Notes: generated from the sequence alone by a model not told the origin. Positions 15,422 through 27,373 are shown, counted from the stretch's first letter. The stretch: 64,000 nucleotides of DNA from Dichotomocladium elegans (GCA_025716815.1 JAIXMN010000015.1:496001-560000), one strand, 5' to 3'. A program made the numbers and translations.

Positions 15422-17174
15422 ATGTCTGACGTTCCTGCTTCTTCTGTCCCGTTTCCTCACCCAGGCATCGACCATTTGGCCAACCCTGAAGAATTGAAGC
15501 GTCAATGCCCTGCTTTTGCTGCCGGTTGCCCTTACGCTAAAACTCAGGACCACGCTTCTTCCATCGCCTCATTCGGTGAGGTATCTAAATGGTAATAACA
15601 GCATTGACTCACAAGGATGCATTGTGCTGATTCTCCTTCTTCTTTTTTTCTCCTACCTTACCGCATCTTGTGTGTAGTCCCGCATTCCAAAAAGGTACGC
15701 ATTATACGAAAAGACCGCTATTTCCTTTTTATTTTTTCTTTAAAGAAAAAAGAAGTACACGATAACAATGGCGAATAACTGTTCCTTCCTTCACCACTTG
15801 TTTCATTCCGGAATAGGCTGTCCTTTTTCCAACAAAAGCAAAGAAGAAGTGGAAAAGATGTTCGCCGATATTCCAGCAGATCACCCGCCTGTGGACATGG
15901 AAAGTCAGTAAAGAAAAAAAAAGTGTAAGACCGTGTCGAAGAATACTGATTCAGGCACCCGATTATGGTCAACAGAGGCAGCAGCCACGCCCGAGGGCGC
16001 TATCCTTGTCCAGATGCTCAACCAACTGCTTTCAGAGACCACCTTGGCCGCTATCTTTGGTAAGAACGACAAGCCTCAGTATTTGGAGGATCCACAGCTG
16101 GCCGCACATATGCGCAAGGGTACCATGGCTGCCCACAAGGCGGCAGAGAACAGTGTCTTCACAAAGTAAGCGTTTGTTTATCGTATGATGGCCTGTTTTA
16201 TCCTCGCTTAAGGGTTTTGATGCACATCATCTAGGCGATTCCTCAAGGGCGAGATCAATCGCGACGAATACGGTTGCTACCTTACTTCGCTTTACTTTGT
16301 ATACAGGTACATATATCAGTGGAAGGATAAAGGAGGAGCAAACCAGAGGGAACCGATAGATAACCAAAATGGGCCAGAACAATGGAGAGGTTGCTTGAAA
16401 AGCACAAGGATAATGCTGCTATCAAGGTCATTTACTTTCCTCACGAGCTGAATCGACAAGAGAGTCTTCTGAAAGGTATATTGGCGTCGTCTACGAGAAA
16501 GAATGAGCAGCTGAACAAAGGATTATAGATCTCAAGTACTATTATGGCGAAGAACGGTTGGCTCAGGTGACTGATCCTGCGAAGATGGCTCCTGCGGTTC
16601 GAGAATATGTTGAGGCCATGGAGAGTGCATGTGCCAAGGATCCATCTCTACTCGTTGCCCACAGCTACTCACGATACTTGGGTGATCTAAGTGGTGGCCA
16701 GATCCTGGCAAAGCGTCTTAAGAAGCACGTCCTTGGTCTGTCGGAGGCGGATGGCACGTGGGACTCGGATGATGGTCTCGCATTTTACGTGTTCAAAAAT
16801 ATCGGAAACCAGAATGAGTTTAAGAATGAGTATCGTGAACGACTCAACATGGCGCCTGTCACAAAGGAATCACGAGGTAAGAAGTGGGATGGAAAATACA
16901 AAGACAAATGGTAGCTTACGCTTCATTTTTTATCTTTTTCAAAATAGACCTGATTGTACAGGAGGCCATTCACTCCTTTGAACTGAACATTGCGCTCTTT
17001 GACGAAATTCAGAGACTGTCAGAAGAAAAGGCCTTGATTTCTACCAAGAAGGAAGGTGCAGCATATTGCTGCAATAATATTGCGCTGTCACGCTGGCCGG
17101 TTGCTTTGGCTACCACTGCTGCTGTGGTGGGCGTGGGTGCTGTGGTGTATGCCCGCTATTGGAAGCGTTCATAG
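15422..17174 (+). CDS. Heme oxygenase, tail-anchored, with CP-motif N-terminal extension
   Basis: Oxidises heme to biliverdin, CO and iron. Seven exons close in frame: 15422-15575, 15817-15903, 15955-16165, 16235-16306, 16378-16475, 16529-16876 and 16948-17174, about 398 residues. The proximal heme ligand is the His in GTMAAHKAAE at residue 141. The distal-helix signature is SRYLGDLSGGQILAKRLKK. The protein ends with a hydrophobic anchor (WPVALATTAAVVGVGAVVYARYW) and a basic tip, as in ER-bound heme oxygenases. About 115 residues precede the usual start and contain three Cys-Pro pairs (QCPAF, GCPYA, GCPFS), a pattern like heme-regulatory motifs. The first intron (241 bases) is long for this locus and contains a 17-base segment flanked by AG and GT (15678-15694) that would break the frame if included. 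Confidence 0.9.
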
Positions 17175-18060
17175 ACAAGTGGTACATTTTCGACAGAGTC
17201 TGTTTCTTCGTGTATTATTATCAATCAATATCTAACCACACGTACCATTGACAACACCATATTGAATGGAGTTCTTTTGATCATGAGGGCTCCAGACGCT
17301 GCCTTCATCTGAAAGTGCGTTGAACTAGAGAATCGCAGTTCAGTCCGTCTATATTTGTGCGTATCTCTCACTATCCTTCATGTGATACCATGGGGCATTG
17401 CGCAAAAAAAAAATCTTGTTGTCTGTTTTCCCGGACACGGTCTGGCTTGGTGCGATAAAACGATCTCCCATTTCAATGTGAATAGCTTTTAGAGAAAACA
17501 CACTTACTTTTCAAGCGAACTCGATATGGGTTGATAAATGAATGGTTCGGGTGAATCCCATAAAAAGTTTTTTCCATTGCACGAATACATTCAAGGGCAA
17601 GGACCGAAAAGGAAAGGCTGACGTTCATTAATCAGCTGAAAACAGCAACTCTTCCTCGTACACTTTAACTCACCTCCGGAGAGTAGTTTGGGTGGTCTGG
17701 CGATAACTAGGACGGAAAATAGGAGGAGGAGCATTGCATCAAGAATAATCCAATCTATCAAGGTGTGCCCCTACGATAAATGAGATCTAACACTAAGATT
17801 ACAAAGAACTCATAGCGTGACAAAGCTCGTTATCGCCTGTTTCGCTGATGACTTGTTCTATAGCCTTTACAATATGGCATCATGTTAGTATCCTGTCTAG
17901 TTCTATTTCTTTATTATATCCACGACCCGACCTAATTTCTCGTAGTTCTATTATAGAGGTAATGATCTTTATCCATATACATATTATAATGATCCGCTTA
18001 TAGAATTATCACCACTTGGATCATAGCTTTGCCCCATTATAACACCTGTAAAAAGTGAGA
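17175..18060. other. Intergenic
   Basis: No gene, RNA or clear repeat is recognised between heme oxygenase and the transposase relic. Confidence 0.4.
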
Positions 18061-18079
18061 GACGAATCCTTCGAAATCG

Positions 18080-18985
18080 CTCAACTTTAATTTCACTGAT
18101 CAGGGTTGCCAGTGTCTCTCGCTTTCCAAGAACCTATTACGATTTATTTTTGCTCTTCACAACCAACCAAAACTGTCCAATAGGATTGAGATTAGGCGAA
18201 TGGGCTAAAAAATAGGCGCATCGATATCCTCAGCATTATGAATAGGTGCATTGTCCATTACCAAATAATGGCCCTTCATATGTTCATACTTGATCATTTC
18301 ATCCATGGTAGTCTTAAGAAAGCTGAGTTGATGTCCAGTTACAGTTCCTCTGCTGGCAGGTAGGGACTGTCCCGCTCTTTTTTTTTTTTGGTTAGTGGTT
18401 GGTGGGAGTCTCAAACTACATTTGGTGATGCCTGATGTCGAAATGGCTCCCAAGTTGATTGTTTGTTTTAGCTCTTGTTTCCGCACAACGTAAACACTGC
18501 ACAAGTACCCTTTCTTCGACCATGTCATGCTGTGCTTCATGTTAGTGTGGAACCCAGATTCATCAAGGAAAAGACAGATATTTCTAAAGTCAATGTCAGT
18601 CGTGTCGTATCGGCACACCCAGCCAAGGCGATCTTGGATATTTGCATCACTATTCCCGCCTACAGGCTGAAACGAAACCTTCTTTAATGACAAGTTGCAT
18701 TCATTTTCCATAAATTGATGGAACGTGGTTTTCGACACTTTAAGACTCCAAATCTGAGGAACAAAAGCTCTAACCGTTGCTCTAGGACAATTGACGGATG
18801 CCCATCAACCCATTCTAAAACAGCACTCTTATGCTCTTCGTTGAGAATAAGTGAACAGCCTCTATCTCAATGTTTCTTAAAAACGCGGCCAGGGACCTTT
18901 TCATACCATGATGCGCATCGTTGAACTGACTGAGGATGGATTCCTAGCTGTTTTGCAGCAGCTGATGGGCTCAAGACCTTCTTAG
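18080..18985 (-). pseudogene. Decayed Tc1/IS630-like DDE transposase
   Basis: Reading right to left on the minus strand, an N-terminal helix-turn-helix-like part starts near 18985 (MSKKVLSPSAAAKQLGIHPQ) and contains an in-frame stop after VFKKH. A frameshift near 18745 leads into an open stretch (18205-18738) with the catalytic-domain motifs FLDESGFHTNM and YLVMDNAPIHN. Another frameshift or stop near 18205 precedes SPNLNPIGQFWLVVKSK, the equivalent of the conserved SPELNPIEQFW block. In that block the usual Glu positions are changed, so the copy is dead. It belongs to the Tc1/mariner superfamily with a DDE_3-type endonuclease, common in Mucorales. Terminal inverted repeats were not located. 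Confidence 0.75.
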
Positions 18986-18989
18986 ACAT

Positions 18990-20190
18990 CATTTTAAAAA
19001 AAAAATCCCGAACTTATCTTTGTCTGTGCACACTGTATAGCCGCGCTTAAAGTCTGCTTCTTTCATCCGACTCCTTTCGCTTGGGGATATGCCTAACGAC
19101 AAAGTCAAGGTTACCACCGCAAGATAGATTACGCAGATGCCCTGTGTGAGAACAAACGGATTGAAGAGAGCGCGTTCCTCATCAACGACATAGTTCAGGA
19201 GAGCCACATTCATCGACGACATGGCCTTGCCCATCTCTTGTAAAAAAAGTCGCTTGTCCGTTTCAGAATGTAAAATGGGTATAGAGATGAAAATCTTTCT
19301 GTGCGATATTTGCTTTAGTATCATGTGTAAAGATACCCGACTTCAATTTTGGAAACGCTGGGTGCAAGACGATACCTTATACTTTATTCTCCAAAATACT
19401 AAAATTTCGTACACGAACGCGCTCTGTCATGCCTTCTGCACGCTTTTGGTTTGAACATCTATTGAAACATCAATATACTAGAAAATTTTGTCTACTTAGC
19501 CTACGGTAGACTTCCAAAGCTCTACTACTACGAGTAAGATTGCTGGTTCGATAGACAAAAACAGCTATTATCTGAACAGTTAAGAATAGGATAACGTACC
19601 TAACCTCTACCCTATGATATCCGAAAAGGATCACGATCATCCAATCTGGATGACTACAACGACTACCGGTAGTCAGTTTGCCGGTGGTATTTTGGCCTGA
19701 CAGAGCTCGACGGTAAATCGAATGCTGACTGTAGTCTCTCAATTCGAGACATGCGCAGCAAAAAGCACAGACTTACTCATGCAAGATACACTAAGTAAAT
19801 ATACGGTGTGAGAACAGACGGTTGCGGGTGCTTTTAAGAGATGAGTTTGTGACATCTTATTTCCGTGTACGCAGAGAATTTTTGGCAGAAGCGACTTGAT
19901 TTCGGGAAATGATGTATATACATAATGCTTCACAAGGCACGTATCAAGAAAAAATCAGTGAAAGCATCTATGGGTAATTATGAAGGTACAATCGCATTTT
20001 CATTCACATATCCTCGACTAGCTATTATAACTGAAGGTATCTGTAATGCGATCTTGTATATAACCCTTCACACAAGGCCACCATAGCATTCGATCGATAT
20101 GCAGCTCTGTGGATACAGAACAAGTTACCTGGCTCTGAGCCCATCAGATGGTCGCGCATTAGCCGTTAAAATCTTTTTTACAGTTAGGAC
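18990..20190. other. Stretch without a supported gene
   Basis: A minus-strand frame at 18989-19324 includes a hydrophobic run (LTQGICVIYLAVVTLTLSLGI) but has no recognisable family. The rest shows nothing. It lies exactly where the missing C-terminal half of the neighbouring SPRY gene would be expected. Confidence 0.3.
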
Positions 20191-20276
20191 TCATAAAGCG
20201 CCCCATTCTTTGGCAATGTTCAGCATGGTATCTCGACGCTGCCTCTACAGAACAATATCACTGAGCTTCAAACAAG

Positions 20277-20312
<36 letters not shown>

Positions 20313-21200
20313 CTAATATTTTTACCCGGACATGTCCTTCAATATCGTACACGAATGGCTGCTGTCCAAAATTGACAAACACATGCTCCTCGCTGGTATT
20401 GAGACCAACACATGGGTACAGTGCAATAGACGTGTTGATCGTCGTAAACGCAATTCCGAGATACACGCCATTCTTTGTATAAAAGGCGCGGCCATGCGCA
20501 ATGTCCATCCCGCATCCGATCACATCGCCTGTGGTAAATTTGGGTCCATATTCTTGCCCCTGACCGTGCTCATCAAATGTCTTGCCATCATCGCCGTGGT
20601 ATCCCCATGAATATCTATCCCAGCCTACAGCACATATTACTACGCCAGCACATAGCACACAGCCCTCTCGCTTTTAACCACTCCCTTCTGCTTTTCTGCA
20701 AACAAATGGCAACGTACAGTACCTGGCAGTCGATTTAGATTGGTGCCTACAGCACTAAATCCAATGCCGATATAACCCTCTACGCCCTTGTTGAGCACAT
20801 GCACCTCAAAGTAAAACAGGCCGCATTCTGGCGGAGCAGGGTAATTGGAGCGCACCATGCCAGCATGAGAAACTTGTGTACCAGGTCCTATTTTATACAG
20901 AAAAAGATGGGCGAGGCGAAGGAGAATGTCTCGGGTTAAGGAAGCTCCATCCAGAATAACCTCGATGGTTTTACTTTTTTTTTTTCTTAGGGTTCAGCCT
21001 TCACCCACTCCGGACACCCAATCTATACCAATGTAATGGACCTCTGTATCGTCGAGGAGCTCAACGTACTTGGACATGTCTTTTAAATTGAGTCGAGAAG
21101 GCAACTGTATGGATTCTGCAGCGTTTAACTCGACCATTTCTGCGTAAAGCGTATGATAGAGATAGGTCTTGCAGAGCGATTGACTAGTTGATTCCTGCAT
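20191..21200 (-). CDS. SPRY-domain protein of the RanBPM/Vid30 type, lacking LisH-CTLH
   Basis: RanBPM-family proteins are scaffolds of the GID/CTLH E3 ubiquitin ligase. Four exons close in frame on the minus strand: 21200-21029, 20887-20723, 20624-20326 and 20244-20191, about 229 residues. The SPRY domain is complete and very close to RanBP9: [71 protein letters not shown] and [15 protein letters not shown]. After it the reading ends in a short basic tail ([14 protein letters not shown]) and a stop, so the LisH, CTLH and CRA helices that follow in the family are missing. The last intron carries an (AT)n(GT)n microsatellite (20278-20312). It is either a natural short form or a gene truncated by the decayed insertion downstream. 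Confidence 0.8.
20278..20312. repeat. (AT)n(GT)n microsatellite in a SPRY-gene intron
   Basis: Alternating AT dinucleotides switch to GT dinucleotides. The repeat lies inside the last intron of the SPRY gene, between the donor next to 20326 and the acceptor next to 20244. Confidence 0.9.
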
Positions 21201-22014
21201 GCGATCCTTTGTTCGGAAAGAGTGCGTTAAAGCCTTTCACACGCGGATGCGCGCACATTGGTTACTTTTTTGGGCTCCGGCTTATGCATGACCTCCCCCT
21301 CCCCCTCCATTCTGTTGTTACACGTGATTAGGCGAAGTAAACTTTTTCAAGGTGACAATCGTCAAAAGGATCTTACTTCTTCTTTCACGACGTACTACAA
21401 CTTTGCTTTTTCCTTGTCATACCCATTCGGTCACTGCACCTGGTACATGCATGTGCGATTGAGGACGACTGGGAACGGGAAATTGGGCTGAGCTCCGGGA
21501 GGAGAGGAAGATATGAGTCCTATGTGCGCTAAAAAGGAGCTTGAGATGGCCATCACCCGATCACTGCCAACGCAGACGACTATGTATGATACAAGAAGCA
21601 TGTACGATTTTTGTATATCAAACGGCCAAGCTCGCCGCCGTAGCTGATACAAACAGTTTCCTCTATTACCGTTACAGCGCACAGAACAAAGACCGTCTTC
21701 ATACACCCGCGGCATCCCACATTACCCTATGTTTCCATGTCTTCATCACTGTTTGTTTGCCTCTGCACAGCTGGGAGGGAGAAGGGGACCTGTATCTCCA
21801 AATTCCATCCTTCCCCCCAAATCACACACACACGCGTGGGAAAGAGAAAGGAACATGATGTTAGTCTCCAACTCTTGCGCAAAAGGGTTGTGACGGATAT
21901 CTTGCGATTGTTCTACATGATGATGCATTTGCAAAACAAACAGACGCGTATTTCGGTACCAACATACTTCATATGCGTGGGTGTATATGCGTGCTTTATG
22001 TGTGTTTATTGCCA
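21201..22014. other. Intergenic between SPRY gene and PSMA1
   Basis: No gene is recognised. It holds the SPRY gene promoter and the 3' region of the proteasome gene, both on the minus strand. Confidence 0.45.
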
Positions 22015-23216
22015 TCATGCGTCTGTATCCATAGGAGCCACATCCCCACCCTCTGCCTCTGCAGAAGTAGTCCCGGCGCCACGCCTGGTTCTCGCCGACT
22101 CATCTCCAAGTAAATCAAGGTATCTTTGGAGAGCCTCGCCTTCCACTACATGGAATGCCACATCTCTACCCACAATACCAATCGAAGTGTTCAGAGTATT
22201 CAACTCGTTGTCTTGCTGCAATGTGTCACGGAGCGCAAGCAGACCATGTCGTATCAACTCATCCAGGGACGCTAATGAATAGTAGCCCAATCCAATTTCA
22301 GTTTGCGCGCGTCTTTTGTTCCATTACGATTCCCGTTACCTGTGGCAAACTCTTTATAGTTCTTCTCTAGATATGTCTTCGCAGACTGGGAACGTGCACC
22401 AATCGACATGGCATAGTATTCAAAGCCAGTGCCTGCCGGTGAGAGCTCGTGAAGATGGGGTCCGGTCTCCTTTTCATGTGCGCATATCGATGTTTGTTTC
22501 CACGTATGAAAAATAAAAAAAAACACCACCTCTAAACTTACATCGTAGCCAATAACAAGTAATCCGACGCCATAGGGCCGACGACCGTACTGCTGAGTGT
22601 TCACTTGGGCCTCTGCAGCCGAATGGACATTGAGCATGACCATCAACAACTTCCTTCGGTAACATACTTACTGTCGGCAATCGTCGTCACAATACGCTGA
22701 AGGGGTATGGGTCGATCGTACAACATCTTGGATCGCATTGCTTCGGTACGCATGAAATTGCTAATATTGGAATGAAAATTACAATCCGGTTCTTTATTCT
22801 TCTTCTTGTCTGGTTTACCTCAAAACACGCGCATCGGACGTCAGACCAGCGATAGCAATACCCATATGATCATCGATTTTGATTAGTTTTTTCTGGTAGG
22901 AGGCCAAGTCTCCCGAGGAGCGCTATTTGAAGAATGTTCGAGGTCCTCATTAAAAGCCTGTTTGATTCTCTGTGTAGGTCGGCATTTGTTGAGCTGAACG
23001 GCAGAGGGCAGTACCTTGAGACCAAGGAGAATCGCATATTCATTATTTCTCAGGCCAATGGCCGCCGAGCCTTGCTTGACCGCTTCAACAGCGTACTCGA
23101 CTTGATGGATGCGGCCTTGCGGTGACCAGGTTGAAACGTCATTGTCGTATTGGTTTCGGAACTATAGTTGTGTAAGCGACCTGGACGAGCAACCAAAATA
23201 CATCTTGGCATACCAT
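22015..23216 (-). CDS. PRE5: 20S proteasome subunit alpha-1 (PSMA1/Pre5)
   Basis: Structural alpha-ring subunit of the 20S core particle. On the minus strand the start ATG (23216-23214) forms the whole coding part of exon 1; a GTATGC donor follows it directly. Exon 2 (23161-23015) reads [27 protein letters not shown], which contains the alpha-subunit N-terminal signature. Later exons encode [45 protein letters not shown] and [16 protein letters not shown], and the last exon gives [18 protein letters not shown] with an acidic tail ending MDTDA. All blocks are collinear with PSMA1 rather than other alpha types. The internal exons are numerous and small; boundaries between 22290 and 22820 are approximate. 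Confidence 0.92.
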
Positions 23217-23634
23217 GGCGCGATCGGTTTAAAGATGCAGGAACCAGAGCAGAAAAGAAAAAGGTTGAAGTAAAAAAAAAGGCACCGGAACGCCCACCTT
23301 GGACCAGCCAGTACGCGCGGCAAGGTGACGTGCGGGTATCCTATATTGAATCTCCGACGACGTAAACCTTGTGTGATTATCTGGTTTACAATAGGATTCA
23401 AAGCTATTGTTGCCCTGCAATAAGTTTTCATCTGTATGAACTTGTCTGGTTGAACGCAACACGCAACATCGTGTTGATTTCTTCGTCTGACCCATTTGCT
23501 TCCACCGGATCTCTCGAGGAAAGGGCATTGACGAGTTCCTGGGTTTCGGCGACGTTACGAGATTTATTTTTGAAAGCACAATACAGTGTCGTTTCCCAAG
23601 GGTATATTTCCATCAGCTCATTTTCACCCTATCA

Positions 23635-25513
23635 TCACCGTATTGGCTTATGCTGTTTGCCGATGCTAAGCAGCTCGGCGTCCTCCACACTGAGCTGGAT
23701 CAATCGCGTGTAGTACTGGATTGACTTTTGGATAATTTCCTTTTCACTGATACGGCATGTAATCGCATAATATGCCCGTTTGTTTACAACCTGGCATTAA
23801 AAAAGAAAAGGACACCGTGAGGGCTCAGATGAGCGTCGATCAGACCTTTTTTACCTGATTCCGGATCAGCCTCTCCTCCTCTGCCGATATCCATTGCCGT
23901 TGCTCGTCCAAATACTCCCGTTGCCTGTACTCGGATAGCATCCTACAGGCCATATACACCAGCTTTTCCGTTTTTTGCAGCGCATTTACCGTGTTCCGTG
24001 CTCGTTTTTCGCCCGCACGCTCTTGATTAGTGAAATTATCCAACTGGTCCAGGCACTCGATTGCTTTGGAGGTATCTGATTTGAGCTGAGTTGTGAATAG
24101 GTGATCATTCACAAAAACGATCCACAGAAGCGTGAGTAGCGGCTTGTCATAACGGCCATGGACGTCTGTATAATAGGCATGTGGTAGGTTTACTGTGTGC
24201 GGGAAGAGCACATGTTGAATGGATGACAAGTAAAAGTCAAAGCGGTCTTGGACCCGCTCATTCGCCTTGAATGTCGCGTCATCCGTGAGCTTCCGTTTCC
24301 CATGCACTTCGTCGCGAATAATCTCAACACAGACGGAAAATACAGTCTCGTTGTTGACAGAAATATAATCGTTCTTATTGCCGTCATAGCAGAAGCCAAA
24401 TTTGTTCAACAGCGCGAAGTTCGATAACGAACCGTACGCGGCAAGGAGCTCTTGTCCAGGTACAACATCCCGATCAAGAATAACATCACATGTGTCGTCA
24501 TTGACCGCACGGGCAGTCACTTCTCCCGGTGCAGCTGTCACCCAGAAGTTCACGCCTGCGTCTTCCAGTGCTTCAAGATCCTCCAGAGCGCCATGCCCAA
24601 TACCACAACCGTTACCGTCCTTTTTTTCCACTTTATCGTTTTCTTCGCCATGGTGTTTATCGCAGCAAGGTCGACCGCATGCTCTACACACGTCATAGTC
24701 GATCATGATACGGACGCTTTCATCACGCCCGCCACCTCGGTGATTGAACATGTCCGCAAAGGGTATGAGCGCATCTTTGTGAAAGCGATCGACGGGAAAG
24801 GCACGCGACGTTACAATGGCCATAACTTTGCAGAAATGATCAAACGATATAAGGCCGTATTGAAAAATATATGGATACTTTTGAAACATCGGTACCACCA
24901 CCATGTTGTAGTCGTCCATCAAGTCATACTTTCAAAAGAATTCCGTTATCAGAACAGTCCGCTTGAGATATATCGTGAGTCAGGAACGTACGTACGTATT
25001 CATTGGCGACAACGCTATCCAATTCGGTCCCCTCTAGCAGCAACCGCTCCTCGTCGCTCCAGAATATCGGGAGATCTTCGGGTATCGACAGAGTCTGCAG
25101 ATAGCCGAACCAAGGCGAGTCAGCGCCCTGGAATATCTCATACAGGAGCGCCATCGCTAATGAGCAAGCACCGTCTACTTGCTCATCATGGAGAATATTG
25201 GCAAAGGCACTCGATTGTGTCGATAGCAGAGCCGATTTCGGGATCCGTACCACTTTTACCTACAAGTCAGCACCCTTCCCTCAAACACACGCACACACAC
25301 ACACACACACAACACACACGTCCGCTCTCTAGTGCGCGCGCATACGTGCCCTTTGGCCTTACAGGTTTCTCTTGCTGCATAATTGCAACTTCTTAGCGCA
25401 AATACACCAAGCCCGTACTCCATGCGGCGGACCTCAATGAGATCCTTTTTCCAGATAACGCCGTTATCTTCGAACCATTTCATAAGCGTTTCCAGCGAAT
25501 CGTTCCCGGTCAT
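23635..25513 (-). CDS. SET-domain protein lysine methyltransferase (SETD6/RBCMT type)
   Basis: SAM-dependent protein lysine methyltransferase with a split SET domain. The start ATG is at 25513 (MTGNDSLETLMKWFEDNGV). The early SET motif EYGLGVFALR is split by an intron carrying a (CA)n repeat, and VRIPKSALLS follows. The main exon (24928-23855) holds the catalytic DMFNH motif with an inserted Cys/His-rich loop (VCRACGRPCCDKHHG), then GQELLAAYGSLSNFALLNKFGF. The C-terminal exon (23790-23635) ends in a Rubisco-LSMT substrate-binding type helix (RISEKEIIQKSIQYY). Exons 3 and 4 close in frame; the boundaries of exons 1 and 2 are approximate. The substrate is not predictable. Confidence 0.85.
25283..25320. 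repeat. (CA)n microsatellite in a SET-gene intron
   Basis: Run of CA dinucleotides between exon 1 and exon 2 of the SET-domain gene. Confidence 0.9.
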
Positions 25514-26500
25514 TGGGCCGTGGTTCTTCCGTTTTTTTTTTTAAAGATAAGTACGTATGTGTACCCTCTTTCCAGAAACGCTTTTGTGCATGTGTCGGAT
25601 ATCAAATGCCGAAACTAGAATTTTGCAGTAAAAATTGCGGAGTTTGGAAAACGGGCCCAAGCTTACTCTATTTTGCGGCCCATCCTCATTTTCCTGGAAC
25701 AGCCATTACCATCATCTCGCTCCACGATGGCAAGCATTTGCGGTTGGGAACTGGTTTTAATTTTATTCGAAAAAACGTGCCTTTTTGTTATCTTTTTAGA
25801 AAAATGGATCCCGTGTTCGTCGCATGCAATGTTTCAGCGCAATCAGACTGTAAATCAACAGTAGCAATGCGACAAAGGATTATACCAGTAAGCAACATCA
25901 GCAGAATATTTATTTTTGCAGGAAACAATTAGTACGCGTCATTACTTCATCATGCTTGCTTAAGCCGGCTACCAAGTCAACGTAAGAATCTAGTTGACAT
26001 TCGAAGCACTCTATGCTTATCCGAGCAAAGACAAATTTCATTCTGATACGATCGATCAAGTTGCCAATTGCTGATTACCTCTGCAGGTTGGATTGACGCC
26101 AATTATTCAACTTGTTAAACAACAATCGAAAATCAAATGCTGTTTCTTCATATAACGACCAAACTCCGTTTGACCGTTTTATTATGACTCTCAGCAAACG
26201 AATCTATACGATATCCCATATGTGGCAGCATCACGGCAAACACCAAAGTAGGATAATTCACCAATGACAATGGTATGGGAAGGGCCTGTGATATTGCGAA
26301 TGGAAGGCGGAAGAATGTATTCAAAAAGAATAAACATGGAGGCACCATATTGGCCCGCAGTAGAAGAAGTTTTTCAGCAAACCGTTGCAAGGAATGGCAA
26401 GGTCCACCGGCCAGGAAAATCATGGGATCATTGGACGTAGAAAAGAGGTGGTTGCATTGCAAAATGGAAGGATTTATGGAAGTCGGAAATCAAGCGAGAT
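25514..26500. other. Intergenic
   Basis: No recognisable gene. Open frames on both strands look like chance. The region holds the promoter of the SET-domain gene. Confidence 0.4.
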
Positions 26501-26639
26501 AGAATAACTACATTGGATCTATGTTCTACGCTGTCGCTCATACAAATCCTGCATATCTTTCTGACGATCCTCTTACTGTGGAATACGCACACCTTAACAG
26601 TTTGATAGCACCATTGAAGCGAGGACAGTCAGGCTCTGC

Positions 26640-27140
26640 ACGCGTGCTGGCGCCTTTGCGGTTGATTGCGATTTTCGCGCTGAAGCAATTCGAGAATATC
26701 ATTCAGGATCCACTGGAGTTGATGGCCATGCTGGGCTAGGCGGGGCTGCAGCATCCAACAAGGGAACAGATGGAACAGCACTCGTTCGGATCCAGCCAAA
26801 AAACCCAAGTCAGGGAAGCAGCCGCGGGACTGCCGACAACGCAGCGAGCAAGCGTGGCACAATCGCTGACCGCTTCATCACCAACACGAGGACATCCCAC
26901 AAGCATACAGAAAATCATGGATATCGCTGCATATATCTCCCATCCTATTCTCCAGAGCTGAATCCAATCGAACAATTTTGGTGCATTTGCAAAAGCAAGG
27001 TCAAGAGAAAAGCTATTGGACGAGGAGACCTTATAGTTAGGATTCTAATGGCTTGGAATCAGACTCTTATTGGCGATCTCCGTGGAATTGTAAATATTTT
27101 TACTACGAGGTTTGATGACTGCTTGAATAGAAGGTAAATG
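26640..27140 (+). pseudogene. Second Tc1/IS630-like transposase relic
   Basis: On the plus strand a frame near 26935-27140 reads YLPSYSPELNPIEQFW, then KSKVKRKAIGRGD and a C-terminal tail (TRFDDCLNRR, stop). This is the conserved third-acidic-residue block and end of a Tc1/mariner DDE_3 transposase. Unlike the copy near 18 kb it keeps the Glu of ELNPIE. Upstream the reading frame shifts and the first two catalytic Asp blocks cannot be found, so only the 3' part survives. Terminal repeats were not identified. Confidence 0.65.
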
Positions 27141-27373
27141 CGTTTGCCCAGTTTGCGCTTTGTTCATGCGCAATACATTGGCTATGCGAAAAGTAAACAG
27201 TTGACTACGAAATAAGCAATTTATACCCGAAAAGATGTACACTACTTGACTAAAGAACTCTTTGTGAAGGATGTACAAAACACGGCGGCCAATCAAAAAT
27301 CGGGTGGTTCCTTAGCGCTTGGAAAAGGCTAGAGAAGACCTAAAAGACAAGAAGGAGAAGGGATTAGGATCTA

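Noticed and set aside
19480..19560. B-box-like GGTTCGAT as a tRNA
   Set aside because: No cloverleaf could be formed around it; stems do not pair.
25283..25320. CA repeat as a CRISPR-like or structured array
   Set aside because: Simple dinucleotide repeat within an intron; no spaced direct repeats.
26148..26462. Minus-strand hydrophobic open frame as a membrane protein
   Set aside because: No start context, splice structure or family resemblance; looks like chance beside the transposase relic.
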